Below, piece after piece: positions 8,441 through 19,695 of a DNA stretch of 64,000 nucleotides. The notes below the pieces were generated by a model that saw only the letters and a program-made list of their open reading frames with translations, had not been told where the DNA came from and searched no databases. Source of the DNA: an uncultured Gammaproteobacteria bacterium (GTDB lineage Bacteria; Pseudomonadota; Gammaproteobacteria; HK1). The translations under genes were made by a program, and so were the position numbers. Every line of letters starts with the position of its first letter. Position 1 is the stretch's first letter. The DNA is taken from NCBI GenBank assembly GCA_958295835.1, contig OY282378.1:4241694-4305693 (forward strand), written 5' to 3'.

Positions 8441-9250
8441 ATGAATACCATTCCGATCACGATCGTCGGCGCGGCCGGCCGGATGGGGCGGATGCTCGTG
8501 CAGGCGGTCCACGCCGAGGCCGGCGTGGCGGTCGCAGGCGCCGTCGAGCGGGAGGACACCCCTCACCTCGGCGCGGACGTCGGGACGATCGCCGGCATCG
8601 GCGAGATCGGTGTGAGGATCGAGCACTCGCTGGATCGGGCGCTCGCCGCCGCCGGGGTCTGCATCGACTTCACCTTGCCGGCGCCGACCATCGAACACGC
8701 CGGGACGTGCCGGTCGCGGTGTTGCCCGATGGTCATCGGCACCACCGGTCTGTCCTCGGACCAGCTCGAGGCGTTGGAGGATGCGGCCCGCGATATCGCT
8801 GTCGTGCACGCACCGAACATGAGCGTCGGGGTCAACCTCTGCTTCAAGCTCCTGGACATCGCGGCGCGTGCACTCGGCGACGGCGTGGACGTCGAGATCA
8901 TCGAGGCGCATCACCGCAACAAGGTCGATGCGCCGTCCGGGACCGCGGTGCGCATGGGCGAGATCGTCGCCGGCGCGCTGGGCCGGGACCTCGCCGAGTG
9001 CGCGGTCTACGGGCGGGAAGGCCACACCGGCATCCGTGACCGCAAGACCATCGGCTTCGAGACGATCCGCGCCGGCGACGTCGTTGGAGAGCACACCGTG
9101 ATGTTCGCGGGCGAGGGGGAGCGAATCGAGCTGACGCACCGCGCGGCGAGTCGTGCGAACTTCGCGGCCGGCGCGGTCCGGGCCACGCGTTGGGTCGCAC
9201 ACAGGCCGCCCGGTCTGTACGACATGCAGGACGTTCTCGGCCTGCGTTGA
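8441..9250 (+). CDS. dapB: 4-hydroxy-tetrahydrodipicolinate reductase
   Basis: DapB reduces 4-hydroxy-tetrahydrodipicolinate with NAD(P)H in the diaminopimelate/lysine pathway. The Rossmann motif VGAAGRMGR lies at about residues 9-17. The catalytic block EIIEAHHRNKVDAPSGTA contains the conserved HH, Lys and DAPSGTA; near the C-terminus are GEHTVMFAGEGERIELTHRA and the ending GLYDMQDVLGL. Length 269 residues, as usual. The frame opens from a TTG at 8345, but MNTIPITIVGAAG is the family-like start, with GAGGAG upstream. Its stop overlaps the carA start by one base. Confidence 0.96.
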   Translation: MNTIPITIVGAAGRMGRMLVQAVHAEAGVAVAGAVEREDTPHLGADVGTIAGIGEIGVRIEHSLDRALAAAGVCIDFTLPAPTIEHAGTCRSRCCPMVIGTTGLSSDQLEALEDAARDIAVVHAPNMSVGVNLCFKLLDIAARALGDGVDVEIIEAHHRNKVDAPSGTAVRMGEIVAGALGRDLAECAVYGREGHTGIRDRKTIGFETIRAGDVVGEHTVMFAGEGERIELTHRAASRANFAAGAVRATRWVAHRPPGLYDMQDVLGLR

Positions 9251-10395
9251 TGGGCTCCGGAGTCGAGGCGCTGCTCGCACTTGAAGACGGCAGCCTGTTC
9301 TCCGGCTACTCCATCGGTGCCGGCGGCATGGCGACGGGCGAGGTCGTGTTCAACACCTCGATGACCGGGTATCAGGAGATCCTCACCGATCCCTCCTACT
9401 GTCGGCAGATCGTGGCATTGACGTATCCCCACGTCGGAAACGTCGGCGCCAATCCGGAGGACGAAGAGAGCCGCCGCATCTTCGCAAGCGGGCTCGTGGT
9501 ACGCGACGTTCCGGTGCAGGCGAGCAACTGGCGATCGCGATCGTCGCTGACCGCCTGTCTCGAACGCAACGCGGTGGTCGGTGTCGCCGGCGTCGACACC
9601 CGCCGGCTGACCCGGTTGCTGCGCGAGAAGGGCGCTCTGGCCGGCACCATCGTCGCGGGACCGGATATCGATGCAGGAACGGCGATTGCCGAGGCTCGTG
9701 CCTTTCCCGGACTTGCGGGGATGGATCTCGCCCGCGTGGTCAGCATCCGACGATCGTACGAATGGACGTCCGGACCATGGACGGGAAAACACGGTTTCCG
9801 GACCCCGGATCCGGAAGAATTGCCGTGGCGGGTGGTGGCGTACGACTTCGGGATCAAGCGGAACATCCTGCGTACTCTGGTTTCCCGCGGTTGTCGGGTC
9901 GAGGTGGTGCCGGCGCACATGCCGGCCCGGGAGGTGCTGGCGCGCTCGCCGCACGGAGTGTTCCTTTCGAACGGCCCCGGCGATCCGGAGCCCTGCGGCT
10001 ACGCCATCGAGGCGATCCGATATCTGCTGGAGCGAGGCATGCCGATCTTCGGGATCTGCCTCGGCCATCAGCTACTCGCGCTCGCGAGCGGCGCGAGGAC
10101 GATCAAGATGAAGTTCGGTCATCATGGGGCGAACCATCCGGTGGCGCATCTGGAGTCCGGCCGCATCCTGATCAGCAGCCAGAACCACGGGTTCGTGGTC
10201 GAGGAGGCGAGCCTTCCCGGCAACCTCGTCGTCACCCACCGCTCGTTGTTCGACGGCACGATCCAGGGACTTCGCCGCACCGACGCTCCGGCTCTGAGCT
10301 TCCAGGGCCATCCGGAGGCGAGCCCGGGGCCGCACGACCCGGAGCATCTGTTCGATCGGTTCGTCGAGATGATGGCGGCCCACATCGATCCCTGA
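9250..10395 (+). CDS. carA: Carbamoyl phosphate synthase small (glutaminase) subunit
   Basis: CarA hydrolyses glutamine and channels ammonia to CarB, supplying carbamoyl phosphate to pyrimidine and arginine synthesis. The N-terminal domain has ALEDGSLFSG and EVVFNTSMTGYQEILTDPSY. The class I glutamine amidotransferase domain has the nucleophile in FGICLGHQLLALASG and the His/Glu pair in SFQGHPEASPGPHD. Length 381 residues. The ATG at 9250 shares one base with the dapB stop (TGATG), so the genes are coupled. The 191 nt before carB hold nothing recognisable. Confidence 0.96.
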   Translation: MGSGVEALLALEDGSLFSGYSIGAGGMATGEVVFNTSMTGYQEILTDPSYCRQIVALTYPHVGNVGANPEDEESRRIFASGLVVRDVPVQASNWRSRSSLTACLERNAVVGVAGVDTRRLTRLLREKGALAGTIVAGPDIDAGTAIAEARAFPGLAGMDLARVVSIRRSYEWTSGPWTGKHGFRTPDPEELPWRVVAYDFGIKRNILRTLVSRGCRVEVVPAHMPAREVLARSPHGVFLSNGPGDPEPCGYAIEAIRYLLERGMPIFGICLGHQLLALASGARTIKMKFGHHGANHPVAHLESGRILISSQNHGFVVEEASLPGNLVVTHRSLFDGTIQGLRRTDAPALSFQGHPEASPGPHDPEHLFDRFVEMMAAHIDP

Positions 10396-10586
10396 CCCGA
10401 GCTCGCACCGCTTCCGGAAACGAGGTGTCGAAGACGGCGCGGCGGGCCGGGGCGAAGGCAATCCGTGGCGGGGAGGACACGCGGACCTGACATGGACGTT
10501 GAGCGGATGCTCGCCGTCCCGGCCGGTGATCCGGCATCGAAGCCCGCGCGGACCGTGCGGCGCCTTTCCGACGGGAGACCAATGCG

Positions 10587-13500
10587 GTGCCGAAACGAAA
10601 CGACATCGAGTCGATCCTGATCGTCGGGGCGGGGCCGATCGTCATCGGGCAGGCGTGCGAGTTCGACTACTCCGGCGTGCAGGCGTGCAAGGCGCTCTCG
10701 GAAGAGGGCTTTCGGGTGGTGCTGGTGAACTCCAACCCGGCCACGATCATGACCGACCCGGGTCTCGCCGACGCCACGTACATTGAGCCGGTGCACTGGA
10801 AGGTCGTCGCCCGGATCATCGAGAAGGAACGCCCCGACGCACTGTTGCCGACGATGGGCGGCCAGACCGGACTCAACTGCGCACTCGACCTGGCGCGCGA
10901 GGGGGTACTGGATGCGTACGGCGTCGAGCTCGTCGGCGCGAGCCGCGAAGCGATCGACAAGGCCGAGGATCGCGAGCGGTTTCGGTCCGCGATGGCCCGT
11001 ATCGGGCTCGAATGTCCGCGTGCGGCGCTGGTCCGCAATCTCGACCAGGCCGTCGCCGCCCAGGCGGACATCGGATTCCCCGCGATCATCCGTCCCTCCT
11101 TCACCCTGGGCGGGACCGGCGGCGGTATCGCCTACAACCGCGAGGAGTTCGCGGAGATCTGCGAGCGCGGACTCGAAGCGTCTCCGACCACCGAGGTCCT
11201 GATCGAGGAGTCGGTGCTTGGCTGGAAGGAATTCGAGATGGAGGTCGTGCGCGACCGGCGCGACAACTGCATCATCGTGTGCTCGATCGAGAACCTCGAT
11301 CCGATGGGTATTCATACCGGTGATTCGATCACCGTCGCCCCCGCGCAGACGCTGACCGACAAGGAGTACCAGCGCCTGCGCAACGCATCGATCGCGGTGC
11401 TGCGCGAGATCGGCGTGGATACGGGTGGATCGAACGTGCAGTTCGCCGTCGATCCCGACGATGGCCGCGTGGTGGTCATCGAGATGAACCCACGGGTGTC
11501 ACGATCCTCGGCCCTCGCATCGAAGGCGACAGGATTCCCCATTGCCCGGGTCGCCGCGAAGCTCGCGGTCGGATACACGCTCGACGAGCTGGACAACGAG
11601 ATCACCGGCCGCGCGACCCCGGCATCGTTCGAGCCCTCGATCGACTACGTCGTCACCAAGATCCCGCGGTTCGACTTCGAGAAGTTTCCCCGAGCCGATT
11701 CCCGGCTGACCACCCAGATGAAGTCCGTGGGCGAAGCGATGGCCGTGGGCCGTACGTTTCAGGAATCCCTGCAGAAGGCGTTGCGCAGCCTGGAGACGGG
11801 GCTTGCCGGACTCGACGAGATCGTCGCCGGTCACGACGACCGTCAGGCGCTCGCGCGCATCCGCGGCGAGCTGAGGGACGCTGGCCCGCAGCGGTTGCGG
11901 TACCTCGCCGATGCGCTTCGTCTCGGTATGGACGCGGAGGAAGCGCATCGCCTGTCCCGGATCGATCCGTGGTTCATTGCCCAGATCGAGGATCTCGTTC
12001 GCGAGGAGCGCATCCTCGCCACCCTGGACCTCGATCGGCTTGATCTCGAATCGCTGCGTCTGCTCAAGCGCAAGGGCTTCTCGGATGCGCGCATCGCGGC
12101 GCTGCTCGGAGTCGGGGAGGGCGCGGTCCGGACACGCCGCGTACGCCTCGGTCTGCATCCGGTGTTCAAGCGGATCGATTCTTGCGCGGCGGAGTTTCGA
12201 GCCGCTACCGCCTACATGTACTCGACGTACGAGGAGGAGTGCGAGGCGGAGCCGACCGCCGAACGGAAAATCATCGTGCTCGGCGGCGGCCCGAACCGGA
12301 TCGGGCAGGGCATCGAGTTCGACTATTGCTGCGTGCAGGCTGCAATCGCGATACGCGAGGCCGGCTATGAGAGCATCATGGTCAACTGCAATCCGGAAAC
12401 CGTATCGACCGACTACGATACCTCCGATCGCCTCTATTTCGAGCCGCTGACACTCGAGGACGTGCTCGAGGTCATCCGCGTCGAGCAGCCCGAGGGAGTG
12501 ATCGTGCAGTACGGCGGCCAGACCCCGCTCAAGCTCGCTCGGTCCCTGGAGGCGGAGGGGGTGCGGATCGTGGGAACCAGTCCCGACAGTATCGATCTCG
12601 CCGAGGATCGGGAGCGATTCCAGCGGCTGATCGAGGCCTGCGGTCTGCGCCAGCCTCCCAACCGCACCGCCCGGACTCCGGCCGAAGCGGTGGAGCACGC
12701 GGCGGCGATCGGCTATCCCATCGTCGTGCGCCCTTCCTACGTGCTCGGTGGGCGTGCGATGAAGATCGTCTACGACGAGGAGGACCTCTCGCGCTATGTA
12801 CGCCATGCGGTGCAGGTATCGCACGAGTCACCGGTGCTGCTCGACCGGTTCCTCGACGACGCCATCGAGGTCGATGTCGATTGTGCAAGCGACGGGGAAG
12901 CGGTGTTCATCGGCGGCGTCATGGAGCACATCGAGCAGGCGGGGATCCATTCCGGAGACTCGGCCTGTTCGTTGCCGCCGGCCGGGCTCCCCGAGGACGT
13001 CCAGGTGCGGCTCGGCGAACAGACGCGGCTCCTCGCCGGGGCGCTGGGTGTGGTGGGCCTGATGAACGTCCAGTATGCAATCAAGGACGGAGCGATCCAT
13101 GTTCTGGAGGTCAATCCCCGCGCATCGCGCACGGTTCCGTTCGTGTCCAAGGCGATCGGGGTGCCGATGGCCAGGATTGCCGCGCTGTGCATGGTCGGGC
13201 GCAACCTGCGCGATCTCGGTCTCGACCGGGCTCGCCGAATCGGGCACTACGCCGTGAAGGAGGCCGTCTTCCCCTTCGTCAAGTTTCCGGGCGTGGATTC
13301 GTTGCTCGGCCCCGAGATGCAGTCCACCGGTGAGGTCATGGGGATCGGACGCACGTTCGGCGAAGCATTCGCGAAGGCGCTGCTCGCCATCGGGGACGAA
13401 TTGCCGGCGCACGGGACGGTCTTCGTGAGCGTGCGCGACGGCGACAAGCGCGATACCGTAGAGATCTCGCGAGCCCTCCATCGTCTCGGCTACGAGATCG

Positions 13501-13811
13501 TGGCCACCCAGGGGACCGCGCGAACTCTCGACGCGGCCGGAGTACGGTGCCGTACGGTCAACAAGGTGGCGGAGGGCCGCCCGCACATCGTCGACATGTT
13601 GAAGAACGACGAGATCGACTTGATCGTGAATACCACGGAAGGCAGTCGGGCGATCGCGGACTCGTATGCGATCCGCCGCACCGCGTTGCAGTACCGGGTT
13701 CCGTACTTCACCACGATGGCGGGCGCGCGGGCGCTCGTAGAGGCGATCCGGGCCCCCGGCACGCCGACGGTGAGCTCGATACAGGAGATCCACATGGAAG
13801 CAGAGTCGTGA
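10587..13811 (+). CDS. carB: Carbamoyl phosphate synthase large subunit
   Basis: CarB makes carbamoyl phosphate from bicarbonate, ammonia and two ATP. At 1074 residues it has the normal length and shows the internal duplication: ILIVGAGPIVIGQACEFDYS near the N-terminus and IIVLGGGPNRIGQGIEFDY near residue 560. The two ATP-grasp halves contain PSFTLGGTGGGIAYN and RPSYVLGGRAMKIVYD, and the C-terminal MGS-like allosteric domain ends the protein. The GTG start at 10587 has GGGAG about ten bases upstream. Its stop overlaps the greA start (GTGA). Confidence 0.97.
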   Translation: MPKRNDIESILIVGAGPIVIGQACEFDYSGVQACKALSEEGFRVVLVNSNPATIMTDPGLADATYIEPVHWKVVARIIEKERPDALLPTMGGQTGLNCALDLAREGVLDAYGVELVGASREAIDKAEDRERFRSAMARIGLECPRAALVRNLDQAVAAQADIGFPAIIRPSFTLGGTGGGIAYNREEFAEICERGLEASPTTEVLIEESVLGWKEFEMEVVRDRRDNCIIVCSIENLDPMGIHTGDSITVAPAQTLTDKEYQRLRNASIAVLREIGVDTGGSNVQFAVDPDDGRVVVIEMNPRVSRSSALASKATGFPIARVAAKLAVGYTLDELDNEITGRATPASFEPSIDYVVTKIPRFDFEKFPRADSRLTTQMKSVGEAMAVGRTFQESLQKALRSLETGLAGLDEIVAGHDDRQALARIRGELRDAGPQRLRYLADALRLGMDAEEAHRLSRIDPWFIAQIEDLVREERILATLDLDRLDLESLRLLKRKGFSDARIAALLGVGEGAVRTRRVRLGLHPVFKRIDSCAAEFRAATAYMYSTYEEECEAEPTAERKIIVLGGGPNRIGQGIEFDYCCVQAAIAIREAGYESIMVNCNPETVSTDYDTSDRLYFEPLTLEDVLEVIRVEQPEGVIVQYGGQTPLKLARSLEAEGVRIVGTSPDSIDLAEDRERFQRLIEACGLRQPPNRTARTPAEAVEHAAAIGYPIVVRPSYVLGGRAMKIVYDEEDLSRYVRHAVQVSHESPVLLDRFLDDAIEVDVDCASDGEAVFIGGVMEHIEQAGIHSGDSACSLPPAGLPEDVQVRLGEQTRLLAGALGVVGLMNVQYAIKDGAIHVLEVNPRASRTVPFVSKAIGVPMARIAALCMVGRNLRDLGLDRARRIGHYAVKEAVFPFVKFPGVDSLLGPEMQSTGEVMGIGRTFGEAFAKALLAIGDELPAHGTVFVSVRDGDKRDTVEISRALHRLGYEIVATQGTARTLDAAGVRCRTVNKVAEGRPHIVDMLKNDEIDLIVNTTEGSRAIADSYAIRRTALQYRVPYFTTMAGARALVEAIRAPGTPTVSSIQEIHMEAES

Positions 13812-14284
13812 ACCGGCGTCCGCTGACGAAGAACGGAGCCCACAGGCTTCGCGGCGAGCTTCGGGAGCTCAAGACCGAGGCTCGCCCGAAGGTCATCCGT
13901 GCGATCGCGGAGGCTCGGGCGCACGGAGATCTCCGCGAGAACGCCGAGTACCACGCGGCGAAGGAGCAGCAGGGCTTCATCGAAGGGCGGATCGCAGAGA
14001 TCGAAGGGTGGCTCGGCGCCGCGGAGATCATCGACCCCGGCGCGGTGGACGGCGGCGGGCGCGTGGTCTTTGGCGCGACGGTCGAGCTCGTGCGCCTCTC
14101 CACCGGCGCGGAGGTGCGGTATCAGATCGTCGGCGACGTGGAGGCCGATATCGCCCAAGGGCTCATCTCGATCAGCTCGCCGCTCGCCCGCGCCCTGATC
14201 GGCAAGGAAGAAGGCGAGGCCGTCACCGTCATCGCGCCGGAGGGAGAAATCGAGTACGAGATCCTCTCCGTCGAGTATCGTTGA
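13808..14284 (+). CDS. greA: Transcription elongation factor GreA
   Basis: GreA binds the RNA polymerase secondary channel and stimulates transcript cleavage to rescue backtracked complexes. The 158-residue protein has the N-terminal coiled coil with the conserved acidic tip GDLRENAEYHAAKEQQGFIE, then the FKBP-like domain with SPLARALIGKEEGEAV. The GTG start at 13808 overlaps the carB stop by four bases, with GGAAG seven bases upstream. The open frame continues upstream inside carB but is not coding there. Confidence 0.96.
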   Translation: MNRRPLTKNGAHRLRGELRELKTEARPKVIRAIAEARAHGDLRENAEYHAAKEQQGFIEGRIAEIEGWLGAAEIIDPGAVDGGGRVVFGATVELVRLSTGAEVRYQIVGDVEADIAQGLISISSPLARALIGKEEGEAVTVIAPEGEIEYEILSVEYR

Positions 14285-14328
14285 GCGCGGCCGATGCCAT
14301 CGGATCCGCGTCCGCAACCGGGGGATTG

Positions 14329-14970
14329 GTGAGAATGCGGGGCAGGGGCGGTGCCTGGCGGCGCGAACGCGACAACGACGCGTTCTTCCGGGAAGCACGC
14401 AGGCGCGGGCTGCGTTCGCGGGCCGCGCTCAAGCTCGAGGCCATCGATACGCGCGATCACCTGTTCCGGGACGCGCGGGTGGTCGTTGATCTCGGCGCCG
14501 CACCCGGCGGGTGGTCCCAGATCGCCCTCCGCGCGCTCCCCCCCGATGGTCGAATCGTCGCCCTCGACATCGCAGAGATGGAACCGCTCGCCGGGGTCGA
14601 GTTCATTCAGGGAGACTTCCGCCGCCCGGAAGTGCTCGATCGGTTGGAGGCGAGCGTCGGCGGACGCGCAATCGACCTTGTAATGTCGGACATGGCGCCC
14701 AATCTGAGCGGTACGAGGGTGAACGATCAGGCACGCTGGCGCGATCTCGCGGAATCCGCCGCCAGGTTCGCGGGTGGTCTGCTCAAGTACGACGGTGTCT
14801 TCCTCGTGAAGCTTTTCCATGGTGAGGAGACGGAGTCCTATCTGGGAACGTTGCGCGAACGATTCGCAAGCGTCGCGGTCCGAAAGCCGGCGGCATCCAG
14901 GAAGCATTCGAGTGAGACCTATGCCTTGGCGCGTGGCGTGAGGCGAGTGGGCGGGAAGAACCGACACTGA
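14329..14970 (+). CDS. rlmE: 23S rRNA 2'-O-methyltransferase RlmE (FtsJ/RrmJ)
   Basis: RlmE methylates U2552 of 23S rRNA. The sequence shows the FtsJ fold: SRAALKLEAID with the first catalytic Lys, the SAM motif VVDLGAAPGGWSQIAL, DLVMSDMAPNLSG with the catalytic Asp, DGVFLVKLFHGEE with the second Lys, and HSSETYALARG with the Glu. About 213 residues from the GTG at 14329 (GGGGG just upstream); an ATG two codons later is an alternative. rlmE before ftsH is a conserved, often heat-inducible pair, but I see no clear sigma-32 promoter here. Confidence 0.93.
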   Translation: MRMRGRGGAWRRERDNDAFFREARRRGLRSRAALKLEAIDTRDHLFRDARVVVDLGAAPGGWSQIALRALPPDGRIVALDIAEMEPLAGVEFIQGDFRRPEVLDRLEASVGGRAIDLVMSDMAPNLSGTRVNDQARWRDLAESAARFAGGLLKYDGVFLVKLFHGEETESYLGTLRERFASVAVRKPAASRKHSSETYALARGVRRVGGKNRH

Positions 14971-15389
14971 GGGTGGGCGCGGCATTCGATGTACCGCGGA
15001 CTCTCCGCGGGGAAGATCCGACGGTGCGCCGTGTCGGATGGCGGCTTGCGGGTGGAGCAAAGAGGCCGCGCCGCAACAGGAGCGGCAGCACACGCTCTCA
15101 CGGCAGCCGCGAACAGCCTCGGAGCAGGAGGCAGTCGGGGCAGGACAGTCGTGCGGGCGAGACGGATCGGCCGGATTCCATGCGGACAGTTGAGGTATAG
15201 TGACGGAATCGCTCGATACAGGTGGACGTTCGCGATCCCGCAAGCGACAATCGGGAGAGGAACAGTGCGCGGATTCAGTGAGTTGCGCCGACAAGAGGGA
15301 AAACCCCGATCGTTCGCGCCGGTAGAGACGAACGGCTGCGGACACCACGAGAGCCACGACCCCGGCCGCAAGCACCGACAGTGAGCAAC
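14971..15389. other. rlmE-ftsH intergenic region
   Basis: About 420 nt with no convincing gene. A 131-codon open frame (14989-15384) has Gly/Arg-rich content, no ribosome site and no family resemblance, so I treat it as chance. A TATAGT hexamer near 15196 could be a -10 element for ftsH, without a good -35. The interval is long enough to hold regulatory sequence. Confidence 0.4.
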
Positions 15390-17318
<1,929 letters not shown>

Positions 17319-17489
17319 CGAGCTGCACGGCAGCGTCCCGCCACGGGTTCATTCTCCACCACAGCCGATGACGGCATGGTCCGGCTGATGATTCATTCTC
17401 TGCGTCGGTCGGAGCCGTGATGTGCTTCGAGCAGACCGCCGCATGCGATCCTGCCCTGCGATCCGGATCGATGAAGCGATGGCGGAGTG

Positions 17490-18842
17490 ATGGCTGAGAC
17501 GAGGAAGCACTTCGGCACCGACGGGATCCGCGGCGAGGTCGGCAAGCCTCCGATCACCGCGGATTTCTTTCTCAAGCTCGGCTGGGCGGCAGGCACGGTG
17601 CTGGCTGGCGGAAGGCGGGGAAAGGTCGTGATCGGAAAGGACACGCGGATCTCGGGCTACATGTTCGAGTCCGTGTTGGAGGCCGGACTCGCCGCGGCCG
17701 GAGTGGATGCCGTGCTGCTCGGACCGATGCCGACCCCCGCGGTCGCTTATCTGACCCGCACCCTGCGCGCGACGGCGGGAATCGTCATCAGCGCTTCACA
17801 CAACTCCTATACCGACAACGGCGTCAAGTTCTTCACCGAGGACGGCGGCAAGCTGTCCGATGACGTCGAGCTCGCGATCGAAGCGGCGATCGACTCGACG
17901 ATGCAGACGGTGAGCAGCGCCGATATCGGCAAGGCGGTCAGGATCGATGACGCGGCGGGGCGATACATCGAATTCTGCAAGAGCACGGTACCTCCCGACC
18001 TGACCCTCCAGGGACTGCGAATCGTCGTCGACTGCGCCCACGGCGCAACGTATCACATCGCACCGAGCGTATTTTCGGAGCTCGGCGCCGAGGTGGTGTC
18101 GATTGGATGCGCCCCCAACGGGCTGAACATCAACGACGGCTTCGGTCCGTTGGCGCCGGGCGCGCTGCGTGATGCGGTCCAGGAGCGTCGCGCGGATCTC
18201 GGCATCGCGTTCGACGGCGACGGCGATCGGGTGATGATGGTCGATGCCGGAGGGGAGATCGTGGACGGGGACGAGCTTCTCTTCATCATTGCCGAAGATC
18301 GTCATGCCGGCGGGCGGCTCAATGGATCGGTGGTCGGTACCGTGATGACGAATCGCGGACTCGAGATGGCGCTGCGATCGCGAGGGATCGGCTTGCACCG
18401 CGCGAAGGTCGGCGACCGGCACGTGATGGAGCTGATGCGCGAGCTCGGCTCCCTGGTCGGAGGCGAGTCTTCGGGACACATCATCTGTCTCGATCGCGGA
18501 ACCACCGGCGATGGAATCGTCTCCGCTCTGCAGGTGCTCCACGCTCTGGTCCGATCCGGCCGCACGCTCTGCGAAGCAAGGCAGGGCATGTCGAAGTATC
18601 CGCAGACGCTTCGTAACGTCCGGCTCGCGAAGCGGATCGATCTCGATTCGGACGGTACTCTCCAGGATGCGATCGCGGCTGTGGAGGCAGACCTCGGCAA
18701 GGATGGACGGGTTCTGCTACGGATGTCGGGAACCGAGCCGATCGTGCGCATCATGGTCGAGGGCGCCTCGCACGCCGAGGTGGAGAAGCAGGCCGACCGG
18801 CTTGCCGAGGTCGTCTCTGCCACAACCTCCCTGGGACGGTGA
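17490..18842 (+). CDS. glmM: Phosphoglucosamine mutase
   Basis: GlmM converts glucosamine-6-phosphate to glucosamine-1-phosphate for peptidoglycan and LPS synthesis. The start KHFGTDGIRGEVG is typical; the phosphoserine loop is VISASHNSYTDNGVKFF, the metal loop is AFDGDGDRVMMVD, and the substrate loop is GGESSGHII. The C-terminal phosphate site RMSGTEPIVRIMVEG is intact. Length 450 residues. The ATG is directly after a GTG in frame. In many gammaproteobacteria folP lies between ftsH and glmM; here only 171 nt separate them and folP is absent. The stop overlaps ppsR. Confidence 0.96.
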   Translation: MAETRKHFGTDGIRGEVGKPPITADFFLKLGWAAGTVLAGGRRGKVVIGKDTRISGYMFESVLEAGLAAAGVDAVLLGPMPTPAVAYLTRTLRATAGIVISASHNSYTDNGVKFFTEDGGKLSDDVELAIEAAIDSTMQTVSSADIGKAVRIDDAAGRYIEFCKSTVPPDLTLQGLRIVVDCAHGATYHIAPSVFSELGAEVVSIGCAPNGLNINDGFGPLAPGALRDAVQERRADLGIAFDGDGDRVMMVDAGGEIVDGDELLFIIAEDRHAGGRLNGSVVGTVMTNRGLEMALRSRGIGLHRAKVGDRHVMELMRELGSLVGGESSGHIICLDRGTTGDGIVSALQVLHALVRSGRTLCEARQGMSKYPQTLRNVRLAKRIDLDSDGTLQDAIAAVEADLGKDGRVLLRMSGTEPIVRIMVEGASHAEVEKQADRLAEVVSATTSLGR

Positions 18843-19675
18843 ATTCCGGTACCGACATCCACCGACAGGTGTTCTTCGTGTCGGACAGCACCGGAATTAC
18901 CGTCGAGACGCTTGGAAACGCCCTGCTGAGCCAGTTCGATCACGCAGAGTTCGTGACCACCACGATCCCGTTCGTCATCGATGCGACGCAGGCGGACAAC
19001 GTCGTCGCTCGAATCGATGCGGCCGCACGCGGCAAGCGCGATCGCCCGCTCGTCTTCAGCACCCTCGCGGATTCGGCACTGCGCGAGATCCTGTCGCGCA
19101 GCAACGCCCTCGTGCTCGATGTCTTCCAGGCATTCATCGGGACCCTGGAGCGGGAGCTGCACGTCGGGTCGAGCCATGCCCTCGGCCGATTTCATGCCGC
19201 CGCCGACAAGGCGTCCTATGAAGGCCGGATTGGCGCAGTGGAATTCGCGCTCAACCACGACGACGGCGCCGGCATACGAAGCTACGCCGATGCGGACACC
19301 ATACTGGTCGGTGTATCGCGCTCGGGCAAGACACCGACCTGTGTCTATCTTGCGATGCAGTTCGGCATCAGAACGGCAAACTATCCGTTGACCGATGAAG
19401 TCCTGTCGTGCACGACGCTTCCGCAGCACCTGCTCGACAACCGCGCACGGCTGTTCGGGCTCACCATCAATCCGGAGCGGCTGCAGAAGATCCGCTCCGA
19501 GCGGCGGCCGGGCACGGCATATGCGTCACCGTCCCGCTGCCGCACCGAGGTTCGGGAGGCAGAGGCGTTGTTCGAACGTCACCGGATCCCGTGCCTCGAT
19601 ACGAGTGCCGCGTCGGTCGAGGAGATTGCCTCACGGGTGCTGCTGCGCACGGGACTGCGCCGGAACGCGTACTGA
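18839..19675 (+). CDS. ppsR: PEP synthase regulatory kinase/phosphorylase PpsR (DUF299)
   Basis: PpsR-family proteins inactivate PEP synthase by ADP-dependent phosphorylation and reactivate it by Pi-dependent dephosphorylation. The N-terminal VFFVSDSTGITVETLGNALL and the P-loop-like VGVSRSGKTPTCVYLAMQ followed by TANYPLTDE are strongly diagnostic. Length 278 residues, as in the family. The GTG start overlaps the glmM stop (GTGA), so it is coupled to glmM. Its usual partner, ppsA, is not in this window. Confidence 0.92.
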   Translation: MNSGTDIHRQVFFVSDSTGITVETLGNALLSQFDHAEFVTTTIPFVIDATQADNVVARIDAAARGKRDRPLVFSTLADSALREILSRSNALVLDVFQAFIGTLERELHVGSSHALGRFHAAADKASYEGRIGAVEFALNHDDGAGIRSYADADTILVGVSRSGKTPTCVYLAMQFGIRTANYPLTDEVLSCTTLPQHLLDNRARLFGLTINPERLQKIRSERRPGTAYASPSRCRTEVREAEALFERHRIPCLDTSAASVEEIASRVLLRTGLRRNAY

Positions 19676-19695
19676 GCCGGACCGACGGTCTTGAC

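Noticed and set aside
14989..15384. 131-codon open frame between rlmE and ftsH
   Set aside because: No ribosome site, no recognisable motif, biased Arg/Gly composition; kept as non-coding.
15160..15389. Sigma-32 promoter for ftsH
   Set aside because: A GTTGAGG at about 15189 resembles a -35, but no CCCCAT-like -10 lies at the right distance.
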